NCBI GenBank assembly: GCA_045106235.1
Contig: JBGCEJ010000001.1
Coordinates: 1 to 64,000 of the forward strand
Length of the DNA: 64,000 bases
Source of the DNA: UBA4427 sp045106235
GTDB lineage: Bacteria; Myxococcota_A; UBA9160; UBA4427
Direction of reading: 5' to 3'
The notes below the pieces were generated by a model. That model ran no database searches, was not told where the DNA came from, and was given only the letters and a program-made list of their open reading frames with translations. Made by a program: the position numbers and the translations under genes. This document shows positions 53,161-61,912 of this stretch, piece by piece (positions within the stretch are counted from its first letter, which is position 1; every line of letters begins with the position of its first letter).

Positions 53161-55824
53161 GTGACCTTTCTGGGACTCGCTTCTCAAACTCGATCTTGCA
53201 ACTCCAGTCGCCTTCTCTTGGCTGCGCACTCCAACGCCCAACCCAGTGCGCAATCCACCGCCGAAGGCGACGCCTCCTGCTCCCGTTTCGCGACTGCGAG
53301 ATGGGTTCTGGCTCTGGCCGCCGTTCTCTTTCTCGGCGCCTGCCAAAGCGACGAGGAGCGGGTGCAAGGCTTTCTTGATCGAGGTGATGCCTACATCGCC
53401 GACGAGAAGCCCGAAGAGGCGATCATTGAATTCAAGAACGTGCTTCAGCTCGATCCGGAAAACGCGGAAGCCCACGAAGCGCTCTCTTTGGCCTACCTCG
53501 AAGTCGAAAAGCCGAGAGATGCCTATTGGGAAATGTCCGAAACGGTTCGGCTCGCGCCCGACAATATCGATGCGCGACTCCGCTATGGCACGGTTTCGGC
53601 AGCAATCGGCGATCACGATCTTTCGCTCGAACAAGCCGACGCGGTGCTCCGCCTCGACCCGAATAATTCTCCCGCCTTCTTGCTGCGTGGCCAGTCGCGG
53701 GAATCGAATGGCGACCTGGAAGGAGCGGAGGCTGACTTTCGGGCTGCGGTCAAGAATGACCCTGATGGCCCGGCCTTTCAGTTCTTGCTGAGCGGTTTCC
53801 TCGAAAGACAGCGACGTCTCGATGAATCCGAAAGTGTTCTGCGCGATCTGATCAAGATCGAAGAGAGTTATTTGGGCATGTCCAGTCTGGCCCGCACGGT
53901 CGTGACCGCGGGTGACCGGGACGATGAAGCGCTGCGATTGATCCAGCGAGTCGTCGAGCTGGCCAAGGAGGCGCCGGTCGACGCGCCGAAGCGCGATCCG
54001 AAGGCGGAAGGGGGCAATACCTCCTTGATTCCGAACGTGCAGCGTGAGGAGGCCGTGCTCGCGGCCTATCGTCTTCTGTCTGCGTTCCACTATGACCGGG
54101 GGCGTTTCGACGAAGCCGTCGCGAGCTTGGAAGACGGGATTGATTCCGTCGAAAGCAAGACGAAGCTCGAGCTCATCTACCAGATGGCGGCGCTGTACCG
54201 CTTGAAGGGCCGCAGCGAAGAGGCGGATGCCTTGATCCATCGTGCGACGGTCGAGTCGCCGGATAGCGCAACCGCGCAGCTCGTTCTCTCGGCGTTTCTT
54301 GGCCAGCAGGGGGATGCGAAGGGCGCACTGAAGGCTGCCAAGGATGCGCTTGCGATCGAGCCCGAGAACCAGGCTGCCCGGCTGCGCGAGGCCGAGCTGC
54401 TGGTCGATTTGGGGTATCAAGAAAAAGACGATGCGATGATCAGCCGCGGCCGCGAGATCGTGGATGGGGTGATTGCGGAGCAGCCGGAAAGCCCTGAAGC
54501 GCACTTCGTTCGGGCCAAGCTCGAGTTGGCTGGAAACGATATCGACGCGGCACGGGAATCTCTCGAAACTGTTCTTCAGGCACGGCCTGAGTGGGCGCAG
54601 GCGCGATTCGTGCTCGGCTCGACAATGGCGGCGGCCGGAGATCTCACACGTGCGCGGGTCGAACTCGCGCGCGCCGTTGAGCTCGATGCGAGCCAGCTGG
54701 AAGCTCAGAAGCTGTTGACGAAGGTGCATGCGCAGCTCGGCGAACATGAATTCGCAATCGAACAAGGGCGAAACTTCTTGGAGCAGCGCCCGGGAGATGC
54801 AGAAATTCGCATCGTCGTTGGGCAGAGCTTGATCCGGGTCGGGCGCGGCGAGGAAGCGTACAAGGAAGTCGAGAAAATCCCGGAAGAGGAACGCGGCGCA
54901 GCCGAGCATTTTGCTTTGGGGCGCCTTGATCTCGCGCTTGGTCGGGGTGAACTCGGAGCGAAGCGACTTCGAAAAGCGGCGGAACTCGCACCGGGGAACC
55001 CGGCTGTTCTTCGAGCCATGTTGGCTCTGGATCGCGAGCAGGGGCGCCTCGAAGATTCGGTCACGCGGGTTGCAAAAGCGCGTGAGGCGGAGCCGCAGTC
55101 GTCTGAAATCGCTGAGTTGGAAGCAGAGGTCAAGCTTCTTTCCGGGGATCCCGCCGGTGCTCGAGCGGGACTGGAAAAGGCTGTTGAGCTTGAGCCCCGC
55201 AATGTGACTGCGCAGCTTGCCTTGGCAGATATTGCTCGACGAGACGGTGATGCGGAGGGGATGCTCACGGTTCTGCAGAGCGCCACGAATGCTCTGCCGG
55301 AATCGGCACAGCTCCAGTACCGGCTTGCGGGTGCCTATGCGCAAGTTGAGCGACAGCCTGAAGCCATCGAGGCCTATGAACGATCGATCGCGCTCAGCTC
55401 TCAGAATGGGCAAGCCAAGAACGATCTCGCCTACCTCCTTGCGGAGTCGGGCGGCGACCTTGATCGTGCCCTGGAACTCGCGCAGCAGGCGAAAGAAGAG
55501 CTTCCGGATGACGGCAACGCGGCGGATACCCTCGGCTGGGTTCTGCTGAAGCGAGGCGTGCCTTCGGCGGCGATCGGGTACCTCGAAGAAGCTGCTGAGC
55601 GCTTTCCGCAAGGGGCCTACGAGGTGCAGGGCATTGTGCATAACCATTTGGCGACAGCCTACGAAGCGAATAATGACGATGCGAAGGCCGTGAAGGCCAG
55701 CCGTGCTTCCCTCGATTTCTTCGAGAAGATCAAGGGCGTCGCCGAAAAGCGCGGCGTTGATTTCGAAGAGCCCGATTGGGCAGTCGAGGCGCGTGAGCGG
55801 GTCGGGCGAATCGGAAAATCGTAG
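53161..55824 (+). CDS. PrsT-like TPR-repeat lipoprotein
   Basis: An 887-residue protein with a lipobox LFLGAC after an unusually long n-region (about 45 residues), then about 20 tetratricopeptide repeats (for example RGDAYIADEKPEEAIIEFKN). Size and design match PrsT, the TPR lipoprotein of exosortase/exopolysaccharide loci, thought to take part in export or assembly in the periplasm. The GTG start has AAGGA at seven bases; the frame is open further upstream without support. Followed by a terminator. Confidence 0.83.
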   Translation: MTFLGLASQTRSCNSSRLLLAAHSNAQPSAQSTAEGDASCSRFATARWVLALAAVLFLGACQSDEERVQGFLDRGDAYIADEKPEEAIIEFKNVLQLDPENAEAHEALSLAYLEVEKPRDAYWEMSETVRLAPDNIDARLRYGTVSAAIGDHDLSLEQADAVLRLDPNNSPAFLLRGQSRESNGDLEGAEADFRAAVKNDPDGPAFQFLLSGFLERQRRLDESESVLRDLIKIEESYLGMSSLARTVVTAGDRDDEALRLIQRVVELAKEAPVDAPKRDPKAEGGNTSLIPNVQREEAVLAAYRLLSAFHYDRGRFDEAVASLEDGIDSVESKTKLELIYQMAALYRLKGRSEEADALIHRATVESPDSATAQLVLSAFLGQQGDAKGALKAAKDALAIEPENQAARLREAELLVDLGYQEKDDAMISRGREIVDGVIAEQPESPEAHFVRAKLELAGNDIDAARESLETVLQARPEWAQARFVLGSTMAAAGDLTRARVELARAVELDASQLEAQKLLTKVHAQLGEHEFAIEQGRNFLEQRPGDAEIRIVVGQSLIRVGRGEEAYKEVEKIPEEERGAAEHFALGRLDLALGRGELGAKRLRKAAELAPGNPAVLRAMLALDREQGRLEDSVTRVAKAREAEPQSSEIAELEAEVKLLSGDPAGARAGLEKAVELEPRNVTAQLALADIARRDGDAEGMLTVLQSATNALPESAQLQYRLAGAYAQVERQPEAIEAYERSIALSSQNGQAKNDLAYLLAESGGDLDRALELAQQAKEELPDDGNAADTLGWVLLKRGVPSAAIGYLEEAAERFPQGAYEVQGIVHNHLATAYEANNDDAKAVKASRASLDFFEKIKGVAEKRGVDFEEPDWAVEARERVGRIGKS

Positions 55825-55882
55825 TGCGAGGCTGCTGCGACCGGCTTGGCTGGGCCGCAGAAGCGTGATGAGGATCTCATAG

Positions 55883-55914
55883 AGCGCGCTGTCCCCATGG
55901 GGCAGCGCGCTTTT
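55883..55914 (+). terminator. rho-independent terminator after the TPR lipoprotein gene
   Basis: AGCGCGCTG (55883-55891) pairs with CAGCGCGCT (55903-55911). Inside, CCCC and GGGG extend the stem past one unpaired T. TTTT follows. Confidence 0.85.
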
Positions 55915-56067
55915 CCTTTCTAGAATCGCGTTGTTTCGGCGTGGGGCGTTAAGAGTCCCCGGGCGTGGGCCGATACATGGACCGGAGGGAAACGTGCATC
56001 CGGCTATGAACGGGTGTCCTCCAACCGGATTCGCGTCCGCAATCCGGCACGGTTCATGGAGGAATAC

Positions 56068-57414
56068 ATGAGGCGCAGCCATCTTTTTTCCGCCGTCTTG
56101 GCGGTTCTTGTCACACCGACGCTGGCCGTCGCAGAGGCACAGTCGGATTCGACCGAGGCGGCGAAGACCGCAGCGGGAGACGACCTGAGTTGGGAACAGT
56201 TTGAGGATCCCGACTTCAATCCGAGCACTGCGAGTCCGGCCGTTGCCGTTTCGGCGACGAACGAGTCTCCTGCGAGCAACCTGAATTCGATCGCTCTGCA
56301 GGAAGGCAGTTCTGTTTCTGCGCCCAGCGGGATCGTGTTGGGCCCCGCCGGCATCGACGACGAAGGTCGGAGCGGTCGTCTGCACACGGTTGCGAAGGGA
56401 GACACCCTCTGGGATCTCTCCGCCGCCTACTTGGGGACGCCCTGGGTATGGCCGTCCGTATGGACCGACAATGACGATATCGACAACCCGCATCTGATTC
56501 TGCCGAACGATAAAATCTGGATCACGGCAAGCGAGATGCGCGTTGTTTCGGATGCGGAAGCAGAAGCTTTTCTGTCGGCTGTGCCGGCGGCAAGCGATCC
56601 GGTTGCTTTCGAGACGGCAGGGGATCTCCCTGCCGCTTTCGACGGGGACGAGCCCTCCACGCTGGATGCGTTTCCCGTTTCGGTGACGGCGCAGACGACG
56701 GCGAACCTGGGTGCTGGACGTCAGATTACCGTGAGCCGCCGGGACGCGATGGGTTTCGTCAGTGCTGACCGAATGGAAGGCGCTTCGACGATTGTTGATA
56801 GTCCCGACGAGAAGACCTGGCTTGCCGAGGGCGACAAGGTCTATCTCGGAATGGGCGAAGGCGACGTTGAAGTTGGCCAGCAGTTCACGATTTTCGAGAC
56901 GGTTGAGGAGGTTCGAGATCTTGATTCGAACCGGATCCTCGGACATCACGTCAATATCCTGGGCTGGATGGAAGTTCAGGAACTGACGGGCGATACCTCG
57001 GTGGGCGAGATTCGGATGAGTTTCGCTGAGATCGAGCGGGGCGCGAAGGTCGTTGTGCGCGAGGCTGCCCCCCGTCGAGTGACGGTTCAGACGACGCCGG
57101 ACGCGATTGAGGGAGAGGTTGTTTTCCTTCCTTCCCAGCGATCCACGATGGCTGATGGCGGATACGTCTACCTGAACCGAGGCGAGTTCCATGGCGTTGA
57201 GGTCGGGAGTGAACTCGAAGTGTACGAGCGTGGCCAAATCAAGCGCGAGACGACCCGGGGCGTAGACGTCCAGACGCCGTCCCGGTCGGTGGCGACCTTG
57301 GTTGTGGTTTCGGTCGACGCGGACAGCGCGGTTGCATTTGTGCTGAGCAGCTCTCGGGAGATTTCCGTGGGAGATGCGGTTCGACCTGCGCTCGGACGGC
57401 TTGCTCAACGTTAG
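56068..57414 (+). CDS. secreted LysM-domain protein
   Basis: A 448-residue exported protein. Signal peptide about 1-24 (ends AVA). A LysM domain near 108-160 (LHTVAKGDTLWDLSAAYLG, then NPHLILPNDKIWI) should bind peptidoglycan. The rest is a beta-rich C-terminal region with repeated VY-type segments (GDKVYLGMGEGDVEVGQQF, GYVYLNRGEFHGVEVGSE); function unknown. ATG 56068 has GGAGG. It is transcribed from its own region between two terminators, so a single-gene unit next to the exopolysaccharide locus. Confidence 0.82.
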   Translation: MRRSHLFSAVLAVLVTPTLAVAEAQSDSTEAAKTAAGDDLSWEQFEDPDFNPSTASPAVAVSATNESPASNLNSIALQEGSSVSAPSGIVLGPAGIDDEGRSGRLHTVAKGDTLWDLSAAYLGTPWVWPSVWTDNDDIDNPHLILPNDKIWITASEMRVVSDAEAEAFLSAVPAASDPVAFETAGDLPAAFDGDEPSTLDAFPVSVTAQTTANLGAGRQITVSRRDAMGFVSADRMEGASTIVDSPDEKTWLAEGDKVYLGMGEGDVEVGQQFTIFETVEEVRDLDSNRILGHHVNILGWMEVQELTGDTSVGEIRMSFAEIERGAKVVVREAAPRRVTVQTTPDAIEGEVVFLPSQRSTMADGGYVYLNRGEFHGVEVGSELEVYERGQIKRETTRGVDVQTPSRSVATLVVVSVDADSAVAFVLSSSREISVGDAVRPALGRLAQR

Positions 57415-57440
57415 TTCCTCGTCGCTCATGCGATTTGGTT

Positions 57441-57480
57441 AGAAGGGCCCGTGCTTTGTTTAGCGCGGGCCCTTCTTGCT
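57441..57480 (+). terminator. rho-independent terminator after the LysM gene
   Basis: AGAAGGGCCCG (57441-57451) pairs with CGGGCCCTTCT (57466-57476), and three or four further pairs extend it towards the loop. A modest T-rich tail (TTGCTTTC) follows. Confidence 0.75.
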
Positions 57481-57498
57481 TTCGGGATGAGAAAGCAT

Positions 57499-57515
57499 GT
57501 TCACGCAGTGTGAAC
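57499..57515. promoter_or_regulatory. inverted repeat upstream of dprA
   Basis: GTTCAC-N5-GTGAAC, six bases before TTGACG (57521-57526), a possible -35 box. May be an operator. No good -10 was found. Confidence 0.3.
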
Positions 57516-57655
57516 CACGGTTGACGCGGTGCTTCTAGCAAGGGGATGAGTTTTATTCGGAGTGCACCCGGTTCCGCGCGAGGCTCACTACGGACTCTCT
57601 AATCGACTCATCACAAAAAGGTTTTCGGCCGGCTGAAGCGCGCCAATGGCTTCGC

Positions 57656-58690
57656 TTGCAGCATCATTTTGCGTTCGAGCCGCAAAACGTCGGGCCTCTG
57701 CTTCGCGGCCAAAGAGGACCGGAGAAGCGACTGCCGTCTCTGCCGAAAGAAGCCGCGATGCTCGAGCGCCTCGACCGATTGGAGGCCAGGCTCGTCCCTC
57801 TTGGAGATTCGGCCTATCCCTCTCTACTCGAAGCGGTTGAAGATGCGCCTCTGGTTCTTTCCGTGCGAGGGGTTGTGAAAGCGCTTTCAACGCCGTCGAT
57901 CGGAATCGTCGGGGCGAGGGCAGCGACGCGCGAGGCATGCGCTCATGCAAGGCGTTTAGGTCGGGAACTCGCGAGCGCGGGCCTGACAGTCGTTTCAGGA
58001 TTGGCGAGAGGAATCGATGCAGAGGCCCATCGGGGCGCGATGGAGGGAGGGGGGCGAACTGTGGCTGTCCTCGCGTGTGGGATCGATCAGATCTACCCCC
58101 CTGAGCATCGCGGGCTCGCGAAAGAAATCGTGGAACGGGGAGCTGTTATTTCTGAACTACCACTGGGGGCGCCGCCGCGAAGAACGCATTTCCCACTTCG
58201 CAACAGGATCATCAGCGGCCTTTCGCGGGGTGTCATCGTTGTGGAGGCGCGCCGCCGCAGTGGGTCTCTCATCACGGTGAGGCATGCATTGTCGCAGGGG
58301 CGAGAGGTCTTTGTTGTTCCGGGCGCGGTTTCGGGACCCTTTTCGGAGGGAACCAACCAATTGCTGAGGGACGGTGCGCGTCCGGTTCGAAATGCCGAAG
58401 ACGTGATGGAGGATCTTGGAATCGCGCCGCTTTCGACGCGTCTTGAGGCAGGAGACGAACAGGAAGACCGCTGCAATCTTTACTCCGCCTCCCCGGATCC
58501 GCTGGCGCGAAACGTGATGAAGACCCTGGCCAAGGGGCCTCTGGATCGGCAGGCACTTTTGGTTGAGCTCGGCGTTGGCGCTTCGGATCTCGGACGTCTG
58601 CTTTTTGAACTTCATCTGTTGGGGTGGATCGAAGAGGAGCGGGATGGACGAATTCATGCGCGGCTTCGCTCGCCGGGCGAAAGTGGCTAG
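57656..58690 (+). CDS. dprA: DNA-processing protein DprA
   Basis: A DprA/Smf of at least 344 residues, which loads RecA on incoming single-stranded DNA in natural transformation. Core motifs: SIGIVGARAATREACAHARR, GLTVVSGLARGIDAEAHRGA, YPPEHRGLA, RNRIISGLSRGVIVVEA and GREVFVVPGAVSG; a DML1-like winged domain ends it. The start is unsure. TTG 57656 is the first usable codon, but the frame stays open back to 57542 with a DprA-like N-terminus (EARQWLRL) and no ATG, GTG or TTG. Followed 210 bp on by trmFO. Confidence 0.9.
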   Translation: MQHHFAFEPQNVGPLLRGQRGPEKRLPSLPKEAAMLERLDRLEARLVPLGDSAYPSLLEAVEDAPLVLSVRGVVKALSTPSIGIVGARAATREACAHARRLGRELASAGLTVVSGLARGIDAEAHRGAMEGGGRTVAVLACGIDQIYPPEHRGLAKEIVERGAVISELPLGAPPRRTHFPLRNRIISGLSRGVIVVEARRRSGSLITVRHALSQGREVFVVPGAVSGPFSEGTNQLLRDGARPVRNAEDVMEDLGIAPLSTRLEAGDEQEDRCNLYSASPDPLARNVMKTLAKGPLDRQALLVELGVGASDLGRLLFELHLLGWIEEERDGRIHARLRSPGESG

Positions 58691-58855
58691 CGGGGGCTAA
58701 CGGCGGCTTGCAGAGGTGGCTTTGGGCTGACTCGCTCTCGGTAGGTCCGTCTTGCCCGGGGCTGAGCTATTCTTCGGCGGACTCGTCAGCGCCCCGATTC
58801 CCGCGGAAGTGGGAAGTGGGACGTGAGGTGTGGCTCGGGTGCTTCGTTTCATTGT

Positions 58856-58887
58856 TAGAACGAGTAAGAAGATAGAACGAGTAAGAA
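58856..58887 (+). repeat. 15-bp tandem duplication upstream of trmFO
   Basis: TAGAACGAGTAAGAA occurs at 58856-58870 and 58873-58887. Looks like a recent short duplication just before the trmFO ribosome-binding site. Confidence 0.85.
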
Positions 58888-58900
58888 AAGGACGGGTCGG

Positions 58901-60325
58901 GTGGAAGAGGGCGGTGCGGTCAAACGCGAAGCGACAGAGCAGGATGGTTTTGTCATCGTGGTTGGGGCGGGTTTGGCCGGGTGTGAAGCAGCCTGGCAGC
59001 TAGCTCGGCGCGGCGTTCGGGTTGTCCTCTATGACATGAAGCCCGAGAAATTGTCTCCGGCACATCAATCTCAAGATTTCGCCGAGCTCGTGTGTAGCAA
59101 CTCACTGAGAGCGAATACGCTCGGGAATGCAGTGGGTCTTCTCAAAGAGGAAATGCGGCGGCTTGGATCTCTGACGCTCCGGGAGGCGGACCGGACAGCC
59201 GTGCCCGCCGGCAAGGCCTTGGCCGTCGATCGACACCTCTTTTCGGAAGGCATCACCGAGGCGATCAAGAACGAGCCGCTGATCGAGATCCGTCACGAAT
59301 GCATTCGTACTATCCCTGATCATCCTTTGGTGATTTTGGCGACTGGGCCACTTACGGATTCAGATCTCGCTTCGGACCTAACGCAGACTTTGGGCGAAGA
59401 GTCGCTGTATTTCTACGATGCGATTTCGCCGACGATCTACGCAGACTCGATCGATGAGTCCATCGTCTTCCGGGCTTCGCGCTACGACGACGAAAAAGAC
59501 GAGCCCGAAGGAGACTATCTGAACGTCCCGCTCTCAAAAGAAGAGTACGAGGGGTTTGTGGCCGCGCTGCTCGAGGCCGAGACGGTTCCGCTGCATGCCT
59601 TCGAGGCGGCGATGTATTTCGAGGGGTGTCTTCCGATCGAGGAAATTGCGCGGCGTGGCCCCAGCACGCTGGCCTTCGGTCCGATGAAACCGGTGGGGCT
59701 CACGGATCCGCGAACGGGGCGCTGGCCTCATGCGGTCGTACAGCTTCGGCGGGAGGATCAGGCAGGCACGCTCTGGAACCTCGTTGGGTGCCAGACGAAA
59801 ATGCGGGTGAACGAGCAAAAGCGGATTATTCGTATGCTGCCGGGCCTCGATAAGGCGGTCTTCGCACGTTTCGGTTCGATTCATCGCAACACTTACGTGA
59901 ATGCGCCGATTCAGCTCGATGCGACGCTTCAGATGAAGGCGCGCCCCGGCGTTTATCTTGCGGGGCAGATGGCGGGCGTTGAGGGGTACGTTGAATCGGC
60001 CGCGCTCGGATATTTGGTGGGGGAGACAGTCGCCTGTCGGGCACTTGGGCTCCCTCATGAAGCTGCACCTGCCGAGACGGCACATGGCGCTTTGCTTCAG
60101 CATTTGCAGAACGCGGATGCGAAGCATTTTCAGCCGATGAACGTGAACTATGGATTGTTCCCGCCGCTCAGCCGCGAAGAGTCGACGTTCGTGGCGAAGA
60201 GCGGTCGCCGGAAGAAAGTGCCGAAGCGCGAGAAAAACGAGAAGCTGGCTTCCCGAGCGCTCGATGCCTTGCAGGGATATCGAGAACGAGCCAGTCAGGC
60301 CGTCGTTGCGGCGGGCGCGCCGTGA
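58901..60325 (+). CDS. trmFO: methylenetetrahydrofolate-tRNA-(uracil-5-)-methyltransferase
   Basis: A 474-residue FAD- and folate-dependent enzyme that makes m5U54 in the T loop of tRNA. Motifs: VIVVGAGLAGCEAAWQLARR, FAELVCSNSLRAN, AGKALAVDRHLFSEG, LVILATGPLTDSDL, MKPVGLTDPRTG and GVYLAGQMAGVEGYVESAA. GTG start with AAGGA. About 12 residues precede the usual N-terminus. Its TGA overlaps the xerC GTG (GTGA). topA, often found between dprA and trmFO, is absent. Confidence 0.95.
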   Translation: MEEGGAVKREATEQDGFVIVVGAGLAGCEAAWQLARRGVRVVLYDMKPEKLSPAHQSQDFAELVCSNSLRANTLGNAVGLLKEEMRRLGSLTLREADRTAVPAGKALAVDRHLFSEGITEAIKNEPLIEIRHECIRTIPDHPLVILATGPLTDSDLASDLTQTLGEESLYFYDAISPTIYADSIDESIVFRASRYDDEKDEPEGDYLNVPLSKEEYEGFVAALLEAETVPLHAFEAAMYFEGCLPIEEIARRGPSTLAFGPMKPVGLTDPRTGRWPHAVVQLRREDQAGTLWNLVGCQTKMRVNEQKRIIRMLPGLDKAVFARFGSIHRNTYVNAPIQLDATLQMKARPGVYLAGQMAGVEGYVESAALGYLVGETVACRALGLPHEAAPAETAHGALLQHLQNADAKHFQPMNVNYGLFPPLSREESTFVAKSGRRKKVPKREKNEKLASRALDALQGYRERASQAVVAAGAP

Positions 60326-61296
60326 ATTGGACTCAGGCCATCGAGGGCTTCGGACGCTATTTGGGCGTCGAGCGGGGGCTCTCCCCGAATACGAAGCGGG
60401 CCTATGAGTCTGATGTCCGGCAGCTGACGGTGCATACCGGAGCCGAGGTTGAGCCGACGGAGATCGATGCAGATCACGTCCGCGCTTGGCTGGCGAGTCT
60501 GCATAAGCGGCGGAGTCCGGCGACAATGGGTCGGAAGTTGGCGTCGGTCCGGTCTTTCTATCGCTGGTTGATTCGCGAGGGGGAGATGGATCAGGACCCC
60601 ACCGCAGGGCTACCTATGCCGAAGCTCGAAAAACGCCTGCCGCGGCCTCTTTCAGTGGATGATTGCGAGCAGTTAATCACGAACGACCATCGCCCCGTCC
60701 GTCAGTCCGCTCCGGAAGGCGGCGATCGCTCGAAGCGCCATACATGGATGCAATTGCGAGATCGTGCCTTGGTCGAGCTTCTCTACGGGACGGGAATCCG
60801 GGTGGGGGAATTGGTTGCGCTCGATGTGCGTGATCTCGAACTGCGCTCCCAAGAGGTTCGCGTGATGGGGAAGGGTGGTAAAGAGCGCGTTGTGCCGATC
60901 CCAGAGCAGGCGCGCGGAGCGCTCGGGGCATGGTTGGAAGTGCGGCGTCATCCGGGTGTGCTGAGTGAGCCGCTTTTTATTTCGCTGCGGCCTCGGCGAG
61001 AGGATGGACCGCGACGGCTAGCGGCTCGAGAGGCGCGGCGGATCCTGTCTGAGCGTGCAGTGCGTGCCGATCTCGATGAGCATGTCCATCCACATCGTCT
61101 GCGCCATAGCTACGCGACGCATCTGCTCGATATGGGGGCGGATCTACGTGAGATTCAAGAGCTTTTGGGGCATGCCAGCCTTTCGACGACACAAAAGTAC
61201 ACGGCGGTCTCCGTGGAGCATCTACGAGAGGTCTATGATCAGGCCCATCCGCGCGCCGAAGTGAAGAAGAACAAGCGCCGGCGAACGAGCCGGTAG
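60322..61296 (+). CDS. xerC: tyrosine recombinase XerC
   Basis: A 324-residue site-specific recombinase that resolves chromosome dimers with XerD at dif. SAM-like N-terminal domain about 1-95. The catalytic set is complete: Arg160, Lys184, His258, Arg261, His284 and Tyr293. Starts at GTG, overlapping trmFO by four bases. A 15-residue insertion near 125-140 (RQSAPEGGDRSKRH) and a basic tail (KKNKRRRTSR) are unusual. Conserved gene order before hslV favours XerC over a mobile-element integrase. Confidence 0.92.
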   Translation: MNWTQAIEGFGRYLGVERGLSPNTKRAYESDVRQLTVHTGAEVEPTEIDADHVRAWLASLHKRRSPATMGRKLASVRSFYRWLIREGEMDQDPTAGLPMPKLEKRLPRPLSVDDCEQLITNDHRPVRQSAPEGGDRSKRHTWMQLRDRALVELLYGTGIRVGELVALDVRDLELRSQEVRVMGKGGKERVVPIPEQARGALGAWLEVRRHPGVLSEPLFISLRPRREDGPRRLAAREARRILSERAVRADLDEHVHPHRLRHSYATHLLDMGADLREIQELLGHASLSTTQKYTAVSVEHLREVYDQAHPRAEVKKNKRRRTSR

Positions 61297-61312
61297 GAGT
61301 CCAGAAGAAGAC

Positions 61313-61879
61313 ATGAGCGGCAATCGAAGTGATAGGCAGGGCCGGGACAGAGTGCGTTCGACCACGGTTGTGGCGGTTCTGCGGAACGGCCAGATCGCGC
61401 TGGCCGCGGACGGTCAGGTGACTCTGGGCGAGACGGTCATGAAGCAGAAGGCCGAGAAGGTCCGGAAGGTCGCCAAAGGACGCGCAGTGGTCGGCTTTGC
61501 CGGAGGCGTGGCAGATGCGATGACGCTGATGGAACGCTTAGAAGGCAAGTTTGAAACGCATCCTGGAAACGTGCGCCGGGCTGCGGTTGAACTGGCGCGG
61601 GACTGGAGAACCGACCGCGTGCTGCGAAAGCTCGAGGCCATGCTTCTTCTTGGGGACGCAGAGACCCTACTTATGGTTTCGGGGAACGGGGACGTGATCG
61701 AGCCCGATGATGGCGTGGCCGCGATCGGATCCGGTGGTGCGTTCGCGCTGGCCGCCGCTCGCTCTTTAGCTCGGCATACCGAAATGAGCGCATCGGAAAT
61801 CGCAACGGCCGCACTCGAAGTCGCGGCTGAGATTTGCATCTATACCAACGATAATATTTCGATCGAGACGCTCCCCTAA
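61313..61879 (+). CDS. hslV: ATP-dependent protease subunit HslV
   Basis: A 188-residue proteasome-like peptidase. The catalytic threonine should be Thr17 in RSTTVVAVLRNGQ, exposed by removal of a 16-residue leader; E. coli HslV has only Met before the Thr. LAADGQVTLGETVMK, GFAGGVADAM, LLGDAETLLMVSG, and IGSGGAFALAAA are typical. A GTG at 61352 would give a two-residue leader, but its ribosome-binding site is weak. 16 bp after xerC and 33 bp before hslU. Confidence 0.95.
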   Translation: MSGNRSDRQGRDRVRSTTVVAVLRNGQIALAADGQVTLGETVMKQKAEKVRKVAKGRAVVGFAGGVADAMTLMERLEGKFETHPGNVRRAAVELARDWRTDRVLRKLEAMLLLGDAETLLMVSGNGDVIEPDDGVAAIGSGGAFALAAARSLARHTEMSASEIATAALEVAAEICIYTNDNISIETLP

Positions 61880-61912
61880 TCTAGACGCTGAGGCGGGCAA
61901 GGCAGAGAAATC

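Noticed and set aside
52972..57429. Very long open frame (1485 codons) on the minus strand across the TPR and LysM genes
   Set aside because: It is antisense to two well-supported genes, has arginine- and leucine-rich composition without domains, and reflects codon bias in GC-rich DNA.
58856..58887. Short direct repeats as a CRISPR-like element
   Set aside because: Only two copies, 15 bp with a 2-bp gap; a simple tandem duplication.
60322..61296. Tyrosine recombinase as a mobile-element integrase
   Set aside because: Conserved operon position between trmFO and hslV and full XerC-like length; no attachment sites or cargo.
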